Shown: positions 54,782 to 64,000 of the stretch, in pieces | Layout: each line of letters begins with the position of its first letter | Numbering within the stretch: position 1 is the first letter of the stretch | NCBI RefSeq assembly: GCF_965278975.1 | Contig: NZ_OZ257126.1 | Coordinates: 124,001 to 188,000 of the forward strand | Origin: Ferrovibrio sp965278975 | GTDB lineage: Bacteria; Pseudomonadota; Alphaproteobacteria; Ferrovibrionales; Ferrovibrionaceae | Length of the DNA stretch: 64,000 nucleotides | Reading direction: 5' to 3' | Made by a program: the position numbers and the translations under genes | The notes under the pieces: model-generated | Seen by the model: the letters and a program-made list of their open reading frames with translations, nothing else | What the model was told of the DNA's origin: nothing | The model's database searches: none

Positions 54782-54806
54782 AAGGCCTCAAGATCCATGA
54801 GGCCTT
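54782..54806 (+). promoter_or_regulatory. Inverted repeat at the end of grpE / start of the CBS kinase
   Basis: AAGGCCTCA (54782-54790) and TGAGGCCTT (54798-54806) form a perfect 9-bp stem with a 7-base loop. It lies 45 bases after grpE and contains the first possible start codon (54797) of the next gene. With no T-run it is not a typical terminator; it could mask translation initiation or be a weak Rho-independent stop for grpE. Confidence 0.5.
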
Positions 54807-56032
54807 CCGTGCATATGAATGATGGCGATCTGCTCGAAACCATAGGCGGTGCCGCCAGCCCCCGCATACCGGTACCGCCGGGCATGCGCTGCGAGGATGT
54901 CGACCGGCTGTTTGCCGCCGATCCCGATCTTGGCGCGCTGGCGGTGGTGAGCGAACAGGGCCGCCCGCTCGGCCTGATCAACCGCTATGACCTGATCACT
55001 CATCTCTCGCGCGATTACGGCCGTGCACTCTATGCCAAGAAGCCGGTAAGCGCGCTGATGGACCGCGAGCCGCTGACCGTGGAAGCGCATCTCGGCATCG
55101 ACCGGCTGGAGGCGCTGATCGCCGATGAGCATCCCTCCGCCCTGCTGCGCGGCTTCATCGTCACCAGCAACGGGATGTATCACGGCGTCGGCACCGCGCT
55201 GTCGCTGCTGCAGCTCAGCCGTGCCCGCAGCGAACGACGCAACCGCTCGCTGGAGCGCGCCCGCGCCGCCGCCGAGGAAGCCTCGCGCGCCAAGACACGT
55301 TTCCTCGCCACCATGAGCCACGAACTGCGCACGCCGCTCAATGCCATCATCGGCTTCGCCGAGGTGATGCGCGACCGCCTGTTCGGCCCGCTCACCTCGC
55401 CGCGCTATTCGGAATATGTGCAGGACATCCTGGCCAGCGGCCAGCATCTGCTCGGCCTGATCAACAACATCCTAGACATGGCCAAGATCGAGAGCGGCGG
55501 CTGGACCATCCACCCCGCCATGATCGACCCGCAGGAAATGGCAGAACTCTGCATGCGGGTGCTGCGGCCCCATGCCGAGCGGCAGGAACTGAGCTTCAGC
55601 ACCCGTTTCGATGCCACGCTGGAGGAAGGCTATGCCGATGCCCAGGCACTGCGGCAGATGCTGCTGAACCTGCTATCCAACGCGGTGAAGTTCACGCCCA
55701 AGGGTGGCTGCATTGAGATCGGCACCCAGGCGATGGAGCAAGGCGGCTTCCGCCTCTGGGTTTCAGACAATGGCATCGGCATCGCGCCCGAACATCACGC
55801 GCTGGTTCTCAGCCCCTTCGGCCAAGTGGAAAACGACCTGACACGGCAATATGAAGGCACCGGCCTCGGCCTGCCGCTGGTCAAGGCACTGGTGGAACTG
55901 CATCGCGGCAGCTTCACGCTGCAAAGCCGGCTCGGCCAGGGCACCATGGTGACGCTGGAATTCCCGCCGCCGCTTACCGAGGCCCAGATCGGCCTTAACG
56001 CGGCAGGGTCACCCGCCGCAGTGTCAGGTTGA
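54797..56032 (+). CDS. Sensor histidine kinase with CBS-type N-terminal domain
   Basis: 411 residues (405 if ATG 54815 is used, which would free the inverted repeat). No membrane segment. Residues about 25-140 resemble a CBS pair (VSEQGRPLGLINRYDLITHLS, VSALMDREPLTV), which usually binds adenine nucleotides; then a coiled coil, HisKA with RFLATMSHELRTPLNAIIGFAEV, and HATPase with NAVKFTPKGGC, GIGIAPEH and GTGLGLPLV. An unlinked, cytoplasmic kinase with no response regulator beside it. Its 3' end overlaps convergent alkB by 38 bases. Confidence 0.9.
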   Translation: MRPSVHMNDGDLLETIGGAASPRIPVPPGMRCEDVDRLFAADPDLGALAVVSEQGRPLGLINRYDLITHLSRDYGRALYAKKPVSALMDREPLTVEAHLGIDRLEALIADEHPSALLRGFIVTSNGMYHGVGTALSLLQLSRARSERRNRSLERARAAAEEASRAKTRFLATMSHELRTPLNAIIGFAEVMRDRLFGPLTSPRYSEYVQDILASGQHLLGLINNILDMAKIESGGWTIHPAMIDPQEMAELCMRVLRPHAERQELSFSTRFDATLEEGYADAQALRQMLLNLLSNAVKFTPKGGCIEIGTQAMEQGGFRLWVSDNGIGIAPEHHALVLSPFGQVENDLTRQYEGTGLGLPLVKALVELHRGSFTLQSRLGQGTMVTLEFPPPLTEAQIGLNAAGSPAAVSG

Positions 56033-56618
56033 TCCGCCCCCACGCCATCTCCTCATACGGGGCAAGCAGCCGGCTGCTGCCGGCATGGATGCGGTCGATG
56101 CCATGGAAGGCCAGCCGCGCCTCCCCGCCCAGCACCAGCACATCGCCGCTCGCCAGCTTCAGCGACCGCGTCGGGTCGCGGCGGTTCTGCCCGCCGACGC
56201 GGAACAGCGCGCTGTCGCCGAGCGAGATCGACACCACCGGGGCGGCGAAATCCTGCTCGTCGCGGTCCTGGTGCAGGCCCATCCGCGCCGCCGCATCGTA
56301 GAGATTGATCAGGCAACATTCCGGTTCGGCGGTGTAGCCGCTCACGCCACGCCAGATGCCCAGGATGCTTTCAGGAATTACCGGCCAGGGCCGTCCGGTT
56401 TCGGGATGCGCCGCGATATAGCGGTAGCCGCCATCGCGGTCGGTATACCAGCCCAGCGCGCCGGCATTGCTCATGCGCACCCGCATCGGCTGGCCGCTTT
56501 TCGGCATCAGCGCGCGATAGGGCGGCGCCTCGCGCAGCAACGCCTGCACGTCGCTCACCAGCGCGGCTTGCGCGGCGGCATCAAGGTATCCTGGCAGGAA
56601 ATGCAGGCCGTCCAACAT
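55995..56618 (-). CDS. alkB: Alpha-ketoglutarate-dependent dioxygenase AlkB (DNA alkylation repair)
   Basis: 207-residue Fe(II)/2-oxoglutarate enzyme that removes methyl lesions (1-methyladenine, 3-methylcytosine) from DNA or RNA. The iron ligands are visible as His116-x-Asp118 in MGLHQDRDEQDF and His172 in LAFHGIDRI; the 2-oxoglutarate-binding arginines lie in RINLTLRRV. CLINLYDAAARMG and VSISLGDSALFRVGG are typical AlkB segments. ATG 56618. No ada or alkA gene is adjacent. Confidence 0.95.
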   Translation of the reverse strand: MLDGLHFLPGYLDAAAQAALVSDVQALLREAPPYRALMPKSGQPMRVRMSNAGALGWYTDRDGGYRYIAAHPETGRPWPVIPESILGIWRGVSGYTAEPECCLINLYDAAARMGLHQDRDEQDFAAPVVSISLGDSALFRVGGQNRRDPTRSLKLASGDVLVLGGEARLAFHGIDRIHAGSSRLLAPYEEMAWGRINLTLRRVTLPR

Positions 56619-56645
56619 GCCCGTAATGTAGGACGGCCCGAAGCT

Positions 56646-57365
56646 TTATGCGAGATCAGCAGACTGTATACGCTTCACGCCCTTGGCCTTCATGTCGGTC
56701 CAGGCCTTGGCCAGCGAACCGGCGGCATCGATGCCACGGCAGGCATCCTCGATCACATAGGTCTCGAAACCTTCCTTGCGCGCATCCATGGCGGTCCAGG
56801 CGACACAGAAGTCGGTTGCCAGGCCGACGACGAAAACCCGCTTCATGCCGCGCTGCTTGAGATAGCCGCCAAGCCCGGTCGAGGTCTTGCCATCGGCTTC
56901 ATAGAAAGCCGAGTAGCTGTCGACATTCTTGTGATAGCCCTTGCGGATCACCAGTTGCGCCTGCGGAATCGCAAGATCCTTGGCCAGCGCCGCGCCCTCG
57001 GTGCCCTGCACGCAATGATCCGGCCACAGCACCTGATTGCCGTAGCCCAGCTTCACGCTGTCGAACGGCTTCTTGCCGGCATGCTGCGAGGCGAACGAGA
57101 CATGGTCGGCGGTATGCCAGTCCTGCGTCAGCACCACATTCTGGAATTTCTTCGCCAGCGTGTTGATCAGCGGCACGATCACATCGCCTTCCTTCACCGC
57201 CAGGCTGCCACCCGGAATGAAGCAGTTCTGCACATCCACCACGATCAGCACGCTGCGCGAGCCGGCCGAAACCTTGGTTGCCGCTTGCGCGGCGCCGCCG
57301 ATCCCGGCCAGCGCGGCGGTGGCGCCGAGGCCGAGCAGAAGATGGCGTCGATTTACCTGTTGCAT
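56646..57365 (-). CDS. pncA: Exported nicotinamidase / isochorismatase-family hydrolase
   Basis: 239 residues. Unlike cytoplasmic PncA, it has an N-terminal signal with a twin-arginine-like motif, NRRHLLLG, a hydrophobic stretch and an AQA cleavage site near residue 29, so it should be periplasmic, probably Tat-exported. The mature domain shows the catalytic triad Asp44 (VVDVQNCF), Lys142 (VIRKGYH) and Cys187 (LATDFCV), plus the metal-site TQDWH motif. Nicotinamidases hydrolyse nicotinamide to nicotinate. Two TTGTTTGCA motifs lie upstream. ATG 57365. Confidence 0.9.
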   Translation of the reverse strand: MQQVNRRHLLLGLGATAALAGIGGAAQAATKVSAGSRSVLIVVDVQNCFIPGGSLAVKEGDVIVPLINTLAKKFQNVVLTQDWHTADHVSFASQHAGKKPFDSVKLGYGNQVLWPDHCVQGTEGAALAKDLAIPQAQLVIRKGYHKNVDSYSAFYEADGKTSTGLGGYLKQRGMKRVFVVGLATDFCVAWTAMDARKEGFETYVIEDACRGIDAAGSLAKAWTDMKAKGVKRIQSADLA

Positions 57366-57380
57366 GGCAGCACTCCCCGT

Positions 57381-57446
57381 TTGTTTGCACTGCCATGATC
57401 AAAGCACGGGGATCGGCTTTGTCAAAAACTATTTGTATGCAAACAA
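57381..57446 (-). promoter_or_regulatory. Candidate operator upstream of the exported nicotinamidase
   Basis: TTGTATGCAAACAA at 57433-57446 is a 14-bp palindrome with one mismatch. Its half-site TTGTTTGCA recurs at 57381-57389, 16 bases before the pncA start codon. The spacing and symmetry suit a GntR- or MarR-type repressor, but no regulator gene is adjacent. Confidence 0.45.
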
Positions 57447-57478
57447 TTTAGGCGGCGCCTGCCCGATTTCGCGCCGCT

Positions 57479-58471
57479 TCAGCCCGCGCCCTGGGCAGCC
57501 GCCGCTGCCCGGCGCGCCCGGCGCCAATTCTCGAAGCTGAACACGCCGACCGCCACCCAGATGCAGGCGAAGGCGATGGCGTGGCTGGTGGTGAATACTT
57601 CACCCCATAGCAGCGTGGCGAGCAGGAATTGCAGGGTCGGCGAGATGTATTGCATCAGGCCCATGCTGGCCATGGTGAGGCGGCTCTGCCCGGCGCCGAA
57701 AGCCACCAGCGGGATAGCGGTGATCATGCCGGCGAACAGCAGCAGCAATACCGGCAGCAGATCGGCCTGCAGCAAAGCATTCCAGGCCGGCCCCAGCGCA
57801 CCGCCGCCATGCCAGGCGAGGAAGCCGAGCATCAACGGCAGCGGCAGCAGGATTTCCACCGTGAAGCCGACCAGACTATCCACCGGATTACGTTTACGCA
57901 GCAGAGCATAGATGCCCCAGGAGACGGCGATGGCGAGTGAGATCCAGATCCCGGTGCTGGCCGTGGCAATCGCCAGCACACTGACGCCGATGGCCGCCAG
58001 CCCCAGCATTGCCCATTGCACCGGGTTCACCGCTTCCTTCAATACCAGGCGGCCAAGCAGCACCGCCACCAGCGGGTTGATGTAGTAACCCAGCGATGCA
58101 GACATCACCTGCCGGGTATCGATGGCATAGACGAACAGCAGCCAGTTCAGCAGCATCATCGCACTGGTAATTACCAGGGCGCGCAGCAGGCGCTTGTTGG
58201 CGAAGGCCTGGAGCAGCAGCGGCAGCTTGCCCATCGCCGCCAGCAGCGCGAGGCAGATCAGGCAGGCCCACAGCACTCGCTGCGCGGTGATTTCCAGCGG
58301 CGTCATGAAGCCGGCCATGCGGAAATACAGCGGCGACAGGCCCCAGGCACAGTAGGCAACGGTGGCGAATAAAAATCCCATAAATATCGGCGACGGCGAT
58401 ACCGGTTTCGCGCCGCTTTCCTGTGCTTTAACCGGGCTGTCGGATGGCGGGCGGCCGGGAATGGCGGACAC
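57479..58471 (-). CDS. rarD: EamA-family transporter RarD
   Basis: About 330 residues from GTG 58471. The start is uncertain: ATG 58381 gives a 300-residue protein that begins directly with TM1 (MGFLFATVAYCAWG), and GTG 58585 gives 368. Ten hydrophobic segments. The opening GLSPLYFRMAGFMTPLEITAQR is characteristic of RarD proteins, as are SLGYYINPLVAVLLG and LQYISPTLQFLLATLLW. Probable exporter or importer of small metabolites; RarD has been linked to chloramphenicol sensitivity but its substrate is unclear. Divergent from dnaK. Confidence 0.9.
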   Translation of the reverse strand: MSAIPGRPPSDSPVKAQESGAKPVSPSPIFMGFLFATVAYCAWGLSPLYFRMAGFMTPLEITAQRVLWACLICLALLAAMGKLPLLLQAFANKRLLRALVITSAMMLLNWLLFVYAIDTRQVMSASLGYYINPLVAVLLGRLVLKEAVNPVQWAMLGLAAIGVSVLAIATASTGIWISLAIAVSWGIYALLRKRNPVDSLVGFTVEILLPLPLMLGFLAWHGGGALGPAWNALLQADLLPVLLLLFAGMITAIPLVAFGAGQSRLTMASMGLMQYISPTLQFLLATLLWGEVFTTSHAIAFACIWVAVGVFSFENWRRARRAAAAAQGAG

Positions 58472-58683
58472 GGGGTTTCCTAGGCTTTGCAGCGCAGGGC
58501 CGAAAGGCCCCGCCGATACGGCCAAGACTCGGCCAGACTTCGCGTTTTTTTTGTCCTGGGGCGTTGCGGGACCCAGGGTCCCCACTTACATACCGGTCAC
58601 AAGTGCAAACAGACAAGGGGTCCGGCCCGGCGCTCGAACGCTAAGGAGGCTGCTCCGGACTGCCTGAATTAAGGAGATTGAGT

Positions 58684-60612
<1,929 letters not shown>

Positions 60613-60630
60613 GTCGGGAATGACCGACGG

Positions 60631-60660
60631 ACCGGGCGCCCAGAGATAAGGGCGCCCGGT
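60631..60660 (+). promoter_or_regulatory. Strong hairpin between dnaK and dnaJ
   Basis: ACCGGGCGCCC (60631-60641) and GGGCGCCCGGT (60650-60660) form a perfect 11-bp GC-rich stem with an 8-base loop. Only one T follows and no T-run, so full termination is unlikely; it may give partial attenuation or an mRNA 3' stabilising end so that more DnaK than DnaJ is made. Confidence 0.65.
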
Positions 60661-60685
60661 TCCGCGTCGGGCGGGGCTGCAAAGA

Positions 60686-61855
60686 ATGGCGACGAAACGC
60701 GATTACTACGATGTGCTGGGCGTGCCGCGCGGCACTGCCGATGCGGACGAGCTGAAGCGCGCGTTCCGCAAGCTCGCCATGCAGTATCACCCGGACCGCA
60801 ATCCGAACGATGCCAGCGCCGAGCAGAAGTTCAAGGAATTGAACGAAGCCTATGACGTGCTGAAGGACGACCAGAAACGCGCGGCTTACGATCAGTATGG
60901 CCACGCCGCCTTCGAGGGCGGTATGGGCGGGCCGCGAGGCCCCGGCAGCGCGGGCGGCGGCTTCGATTTCGGCGGCTCGTTCTCCGATATTTTCGACGAC
61001 CTGTTCGGCGACATCATGGGCGGCGGGCGGCGCGGCGGCGGTGGCGGCAACGCCAATCGCGGCTCCGACCTGCGCTACAATCTCGAAATCAGCCTGGAAG
61101 ACGCCTTCCTCGGCAAGACGGTGCAGATCCGCGTGCCGACCTCGATTGCCTGCGAGGCCTGCGACGGTTCCGGCGCCGAGGCCGGCGCGCAGCCGATCAG
61201 CTGCCCGACCTGCAAGGGCTTCGGCAAGATCCGCACCGCGCAGGGCTTCTTCACCATCGAGCGCGGCTGCCCGAGCTGCGGCGGCGCCGGCAAGGTGATC
61301 GAGCGCCCCTGCAAGATCTGCGGTGGCGCCGGTCGCGTGCACAAGGAAAAGACGCTCTCCGTCGATATCCCGCCGGGTGTGGATGAAGGCAACCGCATCC
61401 GGCTTTCCGGCGAAGGCGAAGCCGGCCTGCGCGGCGGCTCGCCAGGCGATCTCTACGTTTTCATCTCCGTGGCGGCGCATCGCATTTTCCGCCGCGAGGG
61501 CCAGCATCTGCAATGCCGGGTGCCGATCTCGATGGCCACCGCCGCGCTCGGCGGCGTTGTCGAAGTGCCGACACTGGACGGCGGCAAGGCCCGCATCACG
61601 ATCCCGGATGGCACCCAGACCGGCAAGCAGTTCCGCCTGCGCGGCAAGGGCATGCCCGGCCTGCCGCAGCAGGGCCGCGGCAGCGGCTTCGGCGACCTCT
61701 ACATCCAGGTCAATGTCGAAACCCCGGTGAAACTCTCCAAGCGCCAGCGCGAGCTGCTGGAGGAATTCGCCGCCATCGACGCCGAAAGCACCAGCCCGGA
61801 AAGCGCCGGCTTCTTCGCCCGCGTCAAGGAAATGCTCGGCGGCAAGGGCGATTGA
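60686..61855 (+). CDS. dnaJ: Chaperone protein DnaJ (Hsp40, class A)
   Basis: 389 residues. J domain with DYYDVLGV and MQYHPDRNP (HPD motif), a Gly/Phe-rich linker (about residues 75-120), the zinc-finger region with four CxxCxGxG-type motifs (CEACDGSG, CPTCKGFG, CPSCGGAG, CKICGGAG), and two C-terminal beta domains. Stimulates DnaK ATPase and delivers substrates. ATG 60686, 73 bases after dnaK with a hairpin between. Confidence 0.97.
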   Translation: MATKRDYYDVLGVPRGTADADELKRAFRKLAMQYHPDRNPNDASAEQKFKELNEAYDVLKDDQKRAAYDQYGHAAFEGGMGGPRGPGSAGGGFDFGGSFSDIFDDLFGDIMGGGRRGGGGGNANRGSDLRYNLEISLEDAFLGKTVQIRVPTSIACEACDGSGAEAGAQPISCPTCKGFGKIRTAQGFFTIERGCPSCGGAGKVIERPCKICGGAGRVHKEKTLSVDIPPGVDEGNRIRLSGEGEAGLRGGSPGDLYVFISVAAHRIFRREGQHLQCRVPISMATAALGGVVEVPTLDGGKARITIPDGTQTGKQFRLRGKGMPGLPQQGRGSGFGDLYIQVNVETPVKLSKRQRELLEEFAAIDAESTSPESAGFFARVKEMLGGKGD

Positions 61856-61907
61856 CGGCACCCTCGGCGTCTGCCACACCGGGGGCAGCAGTTTCCGGGA
61901 GGCCTAC

Positions 61908-62729
61908 ATGAGTTCCGACGACACCCGCATCGGCATTATCGGCATCGGCGGCCGCATGGGCCAGGCGATCCTGCGCATCGTGGCGGCAACGCCGGGCGCG
62001 GTACTTGCCGGCGGCACCGAACGCCCTGGCTCGGAACTGGTCGGCAAGGATCCCGGGCCGCTGGCCGGCCTCGCCGTCACCGGCACGGCCATCGAGGGCG
62101 ATGCGGCGCGGCTGTTCGCCGAAGCCGACGCTGTGATCGATTTCAGTTCGCCGGCCGTGCTGGCCAGCCATGCCGCCCTCGCCGCCCAGGCCAAGACCGC
62201 CTATATCGTCGGCATGACCGGCCTTGAGGACCAGCATTTCGATGCGCTGCGCAAGGCGGCACGGCATTGCTGCGTGGTGCAGAGCTTCAATATGAGCCTC
62301 GGCGTCAATCTGCTGGCCGGCCTGGTGCGCCAGGTGGCGGCTTCGCTCGGCGATGACTGGGATATCGAGATCGTGGAGATGCATCACCGCATGAAGGTGG
62401 ATGCGCCGTCGGGCACCGCGATCATGTTCGGCGAGGCGGCGGCAGCGGGCCGTGGCGTGACCCTGAAGGATGTGACCGATTCAGGCCGCGACGGCATCAC
62501 CGGCGCGCGCCAGGCCGGCGCCATTGGTTTCGCGGCATTGCGCGGCGGCAATGTGGCCGGCGAGCATACGGTGATCTTCGCCGCCGATAACGAGCGCCTG
62601 GAACTGACCCACAAGGCCACCGACCGCAGCATCTTCGCCCGTGGCGCGGTGCGCTGCGCCCTGTGGTCGCGCGGCCGCGCGCCGGGCCTCTACAACATGA
62701 ACGACGTGCTGGGTCTCAAGCAGGCGTAA
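61908..62729 (+). CDS. dapB: 4-hydroxy-tetrahydrodipicolinate reductase
   Basis: 273-residue NAD(P)H enzyme of the lysine/diaminopimelate pathway, essential for cell-wall precursors. N-terminal nucleotide-binding GIIGIGGRMGQAILR, then the substrate-binding EMHHRMKVDAPSGTA motif containing the catalytic His and Lys, and the C-terminal GAVRCALWSRGRAPGLYNM. ATG 61908; next to dnaJ as in many alphaproteobacteria. It converges on an ArsR-type gene 3 bases away. Confidence 0.97.
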   Translation: MSSDDTRIGIIGIGGRMGQAILRIVAATPGAVLAGGTERPGSELVGKDPGPLAGLAVTGTAIEGDAARLFAEADAVIDFSSPAVLASHAALAAQAKTAYIVGMTGLEDQHFDALRKAARHCCVVQSFNMSLGVNLLAGLVRQVAASLGDDWDIEIVEMHHRMKVDAPSGTAIMFGEAAAAGRGVTLKDVTDSGRDGITGARQAGAIGFAALRGGNVAGEHTVIFAADNERLELTHKATDRSIFARGAVRCALWSRGRAPGLYNMNDVLGLKQA

Positions 62730-62732
62730 GCC

Positions 62733-63431
62733 TCACGCCGCAATCGCGAAATATTTCTCAAACGCTGCCTTGCCGGCGCGGGTGACGCTGAGGGTGCGGG
62801 CGCCTTTCGCCTGCGCCACCCAGCCGGCTTCCAGGCAATGGCGGGCCAATGCTGCGCCGAGCGCGCCGGCCATGTGCGGCCGCCGTTCGCTCCAATCCAG
62901 GCAGACCCGCGCCAAACCGCGCCGCGCCGCCTTGAGACCCGCCAGGTCGATGCCGAGTTGACCGAAGAAATCCCGGCCCTGGGTGGTGAGGATGAAATCC
63001 TGGTCTGCCCGCTCGATGCAGCCGCGCGCCACCAGGGCATCGGTCAGCTTCACACCCAGTTCGCCGGCGATATGGTCGTAGCAGGTGCGGGCGCGGCGCA
63101 TGTCGGCATCGCGCGGGCCGGGCAGCCGCTTCGGCTTCGGCGCGGCGCCCGCCACCGCCATGATCGCTTCCAGCGCCTGGGCCACCAGCGGGCCATTGAG
63201 GCGAAAATACCGGTGCCGCCCCTGGGCCTCCTGGGCCAGCAGGCCGCCGGCCTGCAACTTGCTCAAATGGCTGGAGGCGGTGGACGGCGCGATGCCGGCA
63301 ATCAGCGCCAGTTCGCTGGCGGTGAGCGCCTGGCCGGCCATCAGAGCCGCCAGCATGTTGGCGCGGGCTGGGTCGCCGATCAGGGCCGCAATTTCGGCCA
63401 GGCTGGGGCCGCTCTGATGATCTGCAGTCAT
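62733..63431 (-). CDS. ArsR-type HTH transcriptional regulator
   Basis: 232 residues from ATG 63431. An N-terminal winged helix-turn-helix (IAALIGDPARANMLAALMAG, LTASELALIAGIAPSTASSHLSKL, recognition helix in the latter, then RHRYFRLNG) identifies the ArsR family. The extra 130-residue C-terminal part contains an MRRARTCYDHIAGELG segment, as in a subgroup of longer ArsR proteins with unknown ligand. A 48-bp palindrome covers its start codon, suggesting it represses itself. Divergent from a Kef-type antiporter gene. Confidence 0.92.
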   Translation of the reverse strand: MTADHQSGPSLAEIAALIGDPARANMLAALMAGQALTASELALIAGIAPSTASSHLSKLQAGGLLAQEAQGRHRYFRLNGPLVAQALEAIMAVAGAAPKPKRLPGPRDADMRRARTCYDHIAGELGVKLTDALVARGCIERADQDFILTTQGRDFFGQLGIDLAGLKAARRGLARVCLDWSERRPHMAGALGAALARHCLEAGWVAQAKGARTLSVTRAGKAAFEKYFAIAA

Positions 63432-63465
63432 ACTTCGATAATAGCCGAAGGGTGACTGCAGATCA
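63418..63465 (-). promoter_or_regulatory. 48-bp palindrome over the ArsR-type start codon (autoregulatory operator)
   Basis: Perfect 13-bp arms TGATCTGCAGTCA (63418-63430) and TGACTGCAGATCA (63453-63465), separated by 22 bases that carry a second inner repeat CTTCG (63433-63437) and CGAAG (63446-63450). The regulator's ATG (63429-63431) lies in one arm. The dyad centre is 11 bases upstream of the start, so a bound dimer would block initiation of transcription or translation; as RNA it would form a long hairpin covering the start. Confidence 0.7.
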
Positions 63466-63583
63466 AACAGGGAGTCTGCCAATTTTGGCGGCAAAGGTTG
63501 ACATTCTTTACCGCGCTTTTATATCAGAAATTGGTACGCTTCGGCTGCCTCCCGCCAAATTCCCGACTGGAGTCCTAGCGCCG

Positions 63584-64000
63584 ATGCCGCATCATACGCC
63601 CCTCATCGCCACCATCGTCGGTGGCTTGGTTCTGGCCTTCATCTTGGGCGCCATCGCCAACCGGCTGCGCATCTCGCCGCTGGTTGGCTACCTGCTGGCC
63701 GGTGTCGTGGTCGGCCCCTTCACACCCGGCTTTGTCGCCGATCAGGCACTGGCGCCGGAGCTGGCCGAACTGGGCGTCATCCTGCTGATGTTCGGCGTCG
63801 GCATGCATTTCTCGCTGAAAGACCTGCTCAGCGTGAAGGCCATCGCCATTCCGGGCGCCATCGCCCAGATCGCGGTGGCCACCGTACTCGGCATGGGCCT
63901 GGCCTGGGCCATGGGCTGGGGCGCTGGCGCCGGCTTCGTGTTCGGCCTGGCGCTGTCCGTCGCATCCACCGTGGTGCTGCTGCGTGCGTTGCAGGAACGC
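63584..64000 (+). CDS. Kef-type monovalent cation:proton antiporter (YbaL/CPA2 family), 3' end outside window
   Basis: First 139 residues of an integral membrane protein running off the window. It starts at ATG 63584 (PHHTPLIATIVGGLVLAF) and already shows four to five hydrophobic segments, the RLRISPLVGYLLAGVVVGP motif, LAELGVILLMFGVGMHFS and FGLALSVASTVVLLRALQER, all characteristic of CPA2 Kef/YbaL antiporters. Whether a TrkA-N domain follows cannot be seen. Divergent from the ArsR-type regulator across 152 bases, which could control it. Confidence 0.9.
   Translation, partial: MPHHTPLIATIVGGLVLAFILGAIANRLRISPLVGYLLAGVVVGPFTPGFVADQALAPELAELGVILLMFGVGMHFSLKDLLSVKAIAIPGAIAQIAVATVLGMGLAWAMGWGAGAGFVFGLALSVASTVVLLRALQER

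Noticed and set aside
58545..58577. Hairpin CCTGGG/CCCAGG next to a T-run upstream of dnaK as a terminator
   Set aside because: On the plus strand the T-run comes before the stem, and on the minus strand it becomes an A-run, so neither direction gives an intrinsic terminator.

Overview
The window is about 64 kb of high-GC, densely coded chromosome from an alphaproteobacterium. The lineage call rests on a C4-pathway 5-aminolevulinate synthase (hemA), an HrcA/GrpE/DnaK/DnaJ-DapB heat-shock neighbourhood, an rph-rdgB-hemW operon, an intracellular PHB depolymerase, a ribbon-helix-helix protein of the alphaproteobacterial type and a GAF/PAS_5 protein. A Rhodospirillales-like member would fit, but the sequence alone does not fix genus or order. 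I see no phage, transposase, integrase, rRNA or CRISPR array.

Layout. 1-3.25 kb: end of a dppBCDF-type peptide ABC transporter operon. 3.25-7.8 kb (minus): RND efflux permease, lipoprotein adaptor and a small RHH protein. 8-12.1 kb: aspartate-type aminotransferase, an orphan NMT1/SsuA-like binding protein, and a DMT permease with a MaoC dehydratase. 12.2-17.4 kb: ankyrin protein, TPR-methyltransferase, EttA and a histone-deacetylase-family hydrolase. 17.5-22.8 kb: a second RND pump translationally coupled to an Hpt protein, next to a degenerate receiver. 22.9-28.5 kb: hemA, a small P-loop ATPase, a short chlorite-dismutase-family protein, an L,D-transpeptidase-like protein and hemW-rdgB-rph.

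28.6-39.7 kb is the most distinctive part. Two tandem Zur-like operators lie directly in front of a ZnuD-like TonB-dependent receptor, which is followed by an outer-membrane beta-barrel protein of unknown family. These converge on a 2520-residue repeat protein (minus strand) with about 53 near-regular 46-residue units and an RTX/type I secretion C-terminus. Divergent from it is a large hybrid histidine kinase with a CheY-like partner. 43.7-52.1 kb: PhaZ, a glutathione transferase, a radical SAM/SPASM protein, a GAF-PAS regulator, an AT-rich orphan membrane protein, a soluble chemoreceptor with duplicated PAS domains and a membrane-anchored alpha/beta hydrolase.

52.4-64 kb: tRNA-Glu and tRNA-Gly, then hrcA-grpE, a CBS-type histidine kinase, alkB, an exported nicotinamidase, rarD, dnaK-dnaJ-dapB, an ArsR-type regulator with a 48-bp palindrome over its start codon, and the beginning of a Kef-type antiporter. 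rph and hrcA, which sit side by side and divergent in many alphaproteobacteria, keep that orientation here but are 24 kb apart, so the zinc/RTX/signalling block looks like material placed between two ancestral neighbours.
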